Of a stretch of DNA of 64,000 nucleotides, positions 63,075-64,000 are shown one piece after another; within the stretch, counting starts at the first letter, position 1; each line of letters opens with the position of its first letter. The stretch is from positions 372,001 to 436,000 of the forward strand of contig NZ_QGTW01000001.1 in NCBI RefSeq assembly GCF_003182355.1, written 5' to 3'. A program made the position numbers and the translations under genes. The stretch is from Cytobacillus oceanisediminis (GTDB taxonomy: Bacteria > Bacillota > Bacilli > Bacillales > Cytobacillaceae). The notes under the pieces are model-generated. The model was given only the letters and a program-made list of their open reading frames with translations, was not told where the DNA came from and did not search any database.

Positions 63075-63321
63075 ACATAGCCCCTCCTGATTGATTTCTG
63101 TCCTCTCCTCATTATCTTGGGAGTTCCCAGCAGGTGCATTGTACGGTTAAACGGTATTTATTTAATAAAAAAACAAACTCCTTTTATAGAAGGTATGAAA
63201 ATAGCCGCCTGTCACATTCGAATGAAACGCAAAAACACCTTATATTATTAATTTCTGTAAATATCCGCTCCAATCAACTGTGAAAAATAAAAATAAGAAA
63301 TTACTCATCAATGCTATGTTT

Positions 63322-64000
63322 ACGATATTTGGCTGCTCTACCTGGTATTTGGTCGTTAACCCGGATCATTAACGACCATATTGGCTGCTCTACCTGGAAT
63401 ATGGTCGTTAATCCGGATCATTAACGACCATATTGGCTGTTCTCCCTGAAATATGGTCGTTAATCCGGTTTATTAACGACCATATTACTGCTTTACCTGG
63501 AATTTGGTCGTTAATCGGGATCATTAACGACCATATTGGCTGTTCTCCCTGAAATATGGTCGTTAATCCGGTTTATTAACGACGATATTACTGCTTTACC
63601 TGGAATTTGGTCGTTAATCCGGTTTATTAACGACCATATTGGCTGTTCTCCCTGGAATATGGTCGTTAATCCGGATTATTAACGACGATATTACTGCTCT
63701 ACCTGGAATTTGGTCGTTAATCCGGATCATTAACGACCATATTGGCTGTTCTCCCTGAAATATGGTCGTTAATCCGGTTTATTAACGACGATATTACTGC
63801 TTTACCTGGAATTTGGTCGTTAATCGGGATGATTAACGACCATATTGGCTGTTCTCCCTGAAATATGGTCGTTAATCCGGTTTATTAACGATGATATTAC
63901 TGCTTTACCTGGAATTTGGTCGTTAATCCGGTTTATTAACGACCATATTGGCTGCTCTATCTGGAATTTGGTCGTTAATCCGGATCATTAATGACGATAT
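63322..64000 (+). repeat. Tandem hairpin repeat array, 51/52-bp units
   Basis: GGTCGTTAA occurs at 63351, 63403, 63455, 63506, 63558, 63609, 63661, 63712, 63764, 63815, 63867, 63918 and 63970: 13 units, almost strictly alternating 52 and 51 nt. Each unit holds GGTCGTTAAT and its reverse complement ATTAACGACC around a 5-7 nt loop. Two linker types alternate (GGCTGTTCTCCCTGAAATAT and ACTGCTTTACCTGGAATTT), giving a 103-bp higher-order period. The array runs past the window end. Confidence 0.95.

Noticed and set aside
63322..64000. CRISPR array
   Set aside because: The segments between the repeats alternate between two near-identical sequences rather than being unique spacers, and there are no cas genes nearby.

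Overview
The window comes from a low-GC Firmicute of the Bacillaceae (Bacillus / Cytobacillus / Mesobacillus type). This rests on AGGAGG ribosome sites with frequent TTG and GTG starts, the Bacillus-type small families present (IDEAL-like, DUF1659, DUF2922, YvrJ, DUF1904, DUF2243, MetS), CcpA- and Fur-type operators, and a GC-rich intergenic repeat family common in these genomes. I recognised no rRNA, tRNA, insertion sequence or CRISPR array. The genus is inference.

Layout. 0-4.1 kb: metal handling (end of an Mn/Zn ABC operon, a ZIP transporter, a MntR-like regulator that has lost most metal ligands, and a small Cys-rich protein under a Fur-type box). 4.2-6.9 kb: a locus built on an alternative sigma factor, with a winged-helix protein and the small proteins DUF1659, DUF2922 and YvrJ. 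Two promoters here share an unusual -35/-10 pair at identical spacing. 7-34.5 kb: a long amine and amino-acid catabolic region on mostly the minus strand, with several flavin oxidases, an NSS carrier plus its MetS subunit, an APC permease, a Rieske oxygenase, a polar amino-acid ABC system with a lysine-6-dehydrogenase-type enzyme, an aldehyde dehydrogenase, an aminotransferase, a ThDP enzyme and regulators of the GntR, CdaR (two) and IclR families. 33.4-41.9 kb: a dipeptide/oligopeptide ABC operon with an M20 dipeptidase and a flavin oxidase. 42-49.8 kb: a PotABCD-type transporter joined to a four-gene HcnABC/opine-oxidase-type dehydrogenase and a GntR regulator. 50-64 kb: housekeeping and accessory genes (MarR, EEP-fold hydrolase, cold-shock protein, CidA/CidB/pyruvate oxidase set, NhaC-type antiporter, DUF2243, a lipase-like hydrolase, a ferritin-like/cupin fusion, a ParB-like protein) ending in a tandem array of 51/52-bp hairpin repeats that runs off the window.

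How the parts work together. The centre of the window looks like a nutrient-scavenging island: peptides, amino acids and cationic or betaine-like amines are imported, split by peptidases, and oxidised by FAD enzymes, LysDH and aldehyde dehydrogenase. LysDH, ALDH and aminotransferase would suffice for lysine to 2-oxoadipate. A 20-bp palindrome TATAANNTTATAANNTTATA occurs three times, around the GntR gene at 49 kb, before the PotD-like gene and before the DUF1904/peptidase region, which suggests one regulon. A separate 27-nt identity links the 19.6 and 49.85 kb control regions. The least explained items are the sigma-factor locus with its paired promoters (plus a decayed second yvrJ at 33.2 kb), the ligand-poor MntR homologue, and the hairpin array beside the ParB-like gene.
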